Shown piece after piece: positions 63,607-64,000 of a DNA stretch of 64,000 bases. A model generated the notes under the pieces. It was not told where the DNA came from. It did no database searches and saw only the letters and a program-made list of their open reading frames with translations. Each line of letters begins with the position of its first letter. The first letter of the stretch is position 1. Both the position numbers and the translations under genes were made by a program. The DNA comes from Cytobacillus pseudoceanisediminis (GTDB taxonomy: Bacteria; Bacillota; Bacilli; Bacillales; Cytobacillaceae), in contig NZ_CP097349.1 of assembly GCF_023516215.1 (NCBI RefSeq), forward strand, positions 2,232,001-2,296,000. The letters run 5' to 3'.

Positions 63607-64000
63607 CTATTCAATATTTTGAACTTGTTCCTTCATTTTTTCCAGTAAACTCTTTATTTCAACCACTTCGGCAGCTATCTCTGCACTGTTTGCCTTGGAG
63701 CCGATTGTATTGGCCTCCCGGTTCATTTCCTGCAGAATAAAGTCAAGTTTTCTTCCAGCCGGTTCTGAAAGCTGAAGGGTCTTTTCAAATTGGCTAATAT
63801 GACTTTGAAGTCTTGTCAGTTCTTCACTGATATCCGCTTTATCAGCGAACATCGCTACCTCTGTTAAAATTCTCGGTTCATCCACCTGGCCATCAAGAAA
63901 TTCTCTCATACGCTTTTCCAATCTCTCCCGGTAAAGCTGCACGACTTTTGGAGTGTACTCTCTCAGCTTGAGGACCCTGCTGCTTAAAAGACTAAGATGG
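63607..64000 (-). CDS. yloC: YicC-family endoribonuclease YloC, N-terminus outside the window
   Basis: C-terminal 130 or so residues of a YicC/YloC protein; the frame runs open to the window edge. EPRILTEVAMFADKADISEE, GRKLDFILQEMNREANTIGS and the MKEQVQNIE end are the conserved signature. YicC proteins are RNases; the role in Bacillus is less clear. First gene of the remA-gmk-rpoZ group. Confidence 0.95.
   Translation of the reverse strand, partial: HLSLLSSRVLKLREYTPKVVQLYRERLEKRMREFLDGQVDEPRILTEVAMFADKADISEELTRLQSHISQFEKTLQLSEPAGRKLDFILQEMNREANTIGSKANSAEIAAEVVEIKSLLEKMKEQVQNIE

Overview
The window is a 64-kb piece of the chromosome of an endospore-forming member of the Bacillaceae (Bacillus sensu lato). 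The gene order follows the Bacillus subtilis yloC-to-codY region almost gene for gene, read on the minus strand, and a 26-residue SpoVM peptide shows a sporulating organism. Only rpmB is on the plus strand. There are no rRNA or tRNA genes, no insertion sequence and no CRISPR array.

Layout in transcription order (high to low coordinates): yloC(partial)-remA-gmk-rpoZ-coaBC-priA-def-fmt-rsmB-rlmN-prpC-prkC-rsgA-rpe-thiN (64.0-49.5 kb: nucleotide and CoA supply, start-Met formylation and deformylation, rRNA modification, Ser/Thr phospho-signalling, ribosome assembly). Then spoVM, the divergent rpmB, and yloU-yloV(fakA-like)-recG. Next is the fatty-acid operon fapR-plsX-fabD-fabG-acpP, with a visible FapR operator, then rnc-smc-ftsY. 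A 12.2-kb accessory operon follows (33.9-21.7 kb). After it come ylxM-ffh, rpsP-khpA, ylqD-rimM-trmD, rplS, a type I signal peptidase, rbgA, rnhB, ylqG-ylqH, sucC-sucD, dprA, topA, trmFO and xerC-hslV-hslU-codY.

The least ordinary part is the accessory operon. It splits ftsY from ylxM-ffh, which are adjacent in B. subtilis. Eight tightly packed genes encode a secreted/membrane protein, an ABC ATPase, an ABC-2 permease, a membrane coiled-coil protein with a long Gly/Ser/Asn-rich stretch, a MoxR AAA+ ATPase, a DUF58 protein, a BatA-like von Willebrand A (VWA) protein, and a large protein with two VWA domains around an amidotransferase-like domain. This looks like a MoxR-VWA chaperone/assembly system wired to an exporter; its function cannot be read from the sequence.

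Two other window-wide patterns matter. First, 15 genes, many of them essential, are broken by about 24 single- or double-base indels, nearly all in homopolymer runs; this is best explained by sequencing error, so I give corrected gene spans. Second, four diverged copies of a modular intergenic repeat (about 90-200 bp, same orientation) sit between transcription units. sdaAB-sdaAA, present between yloV and recG in B. subtilis, are absent.
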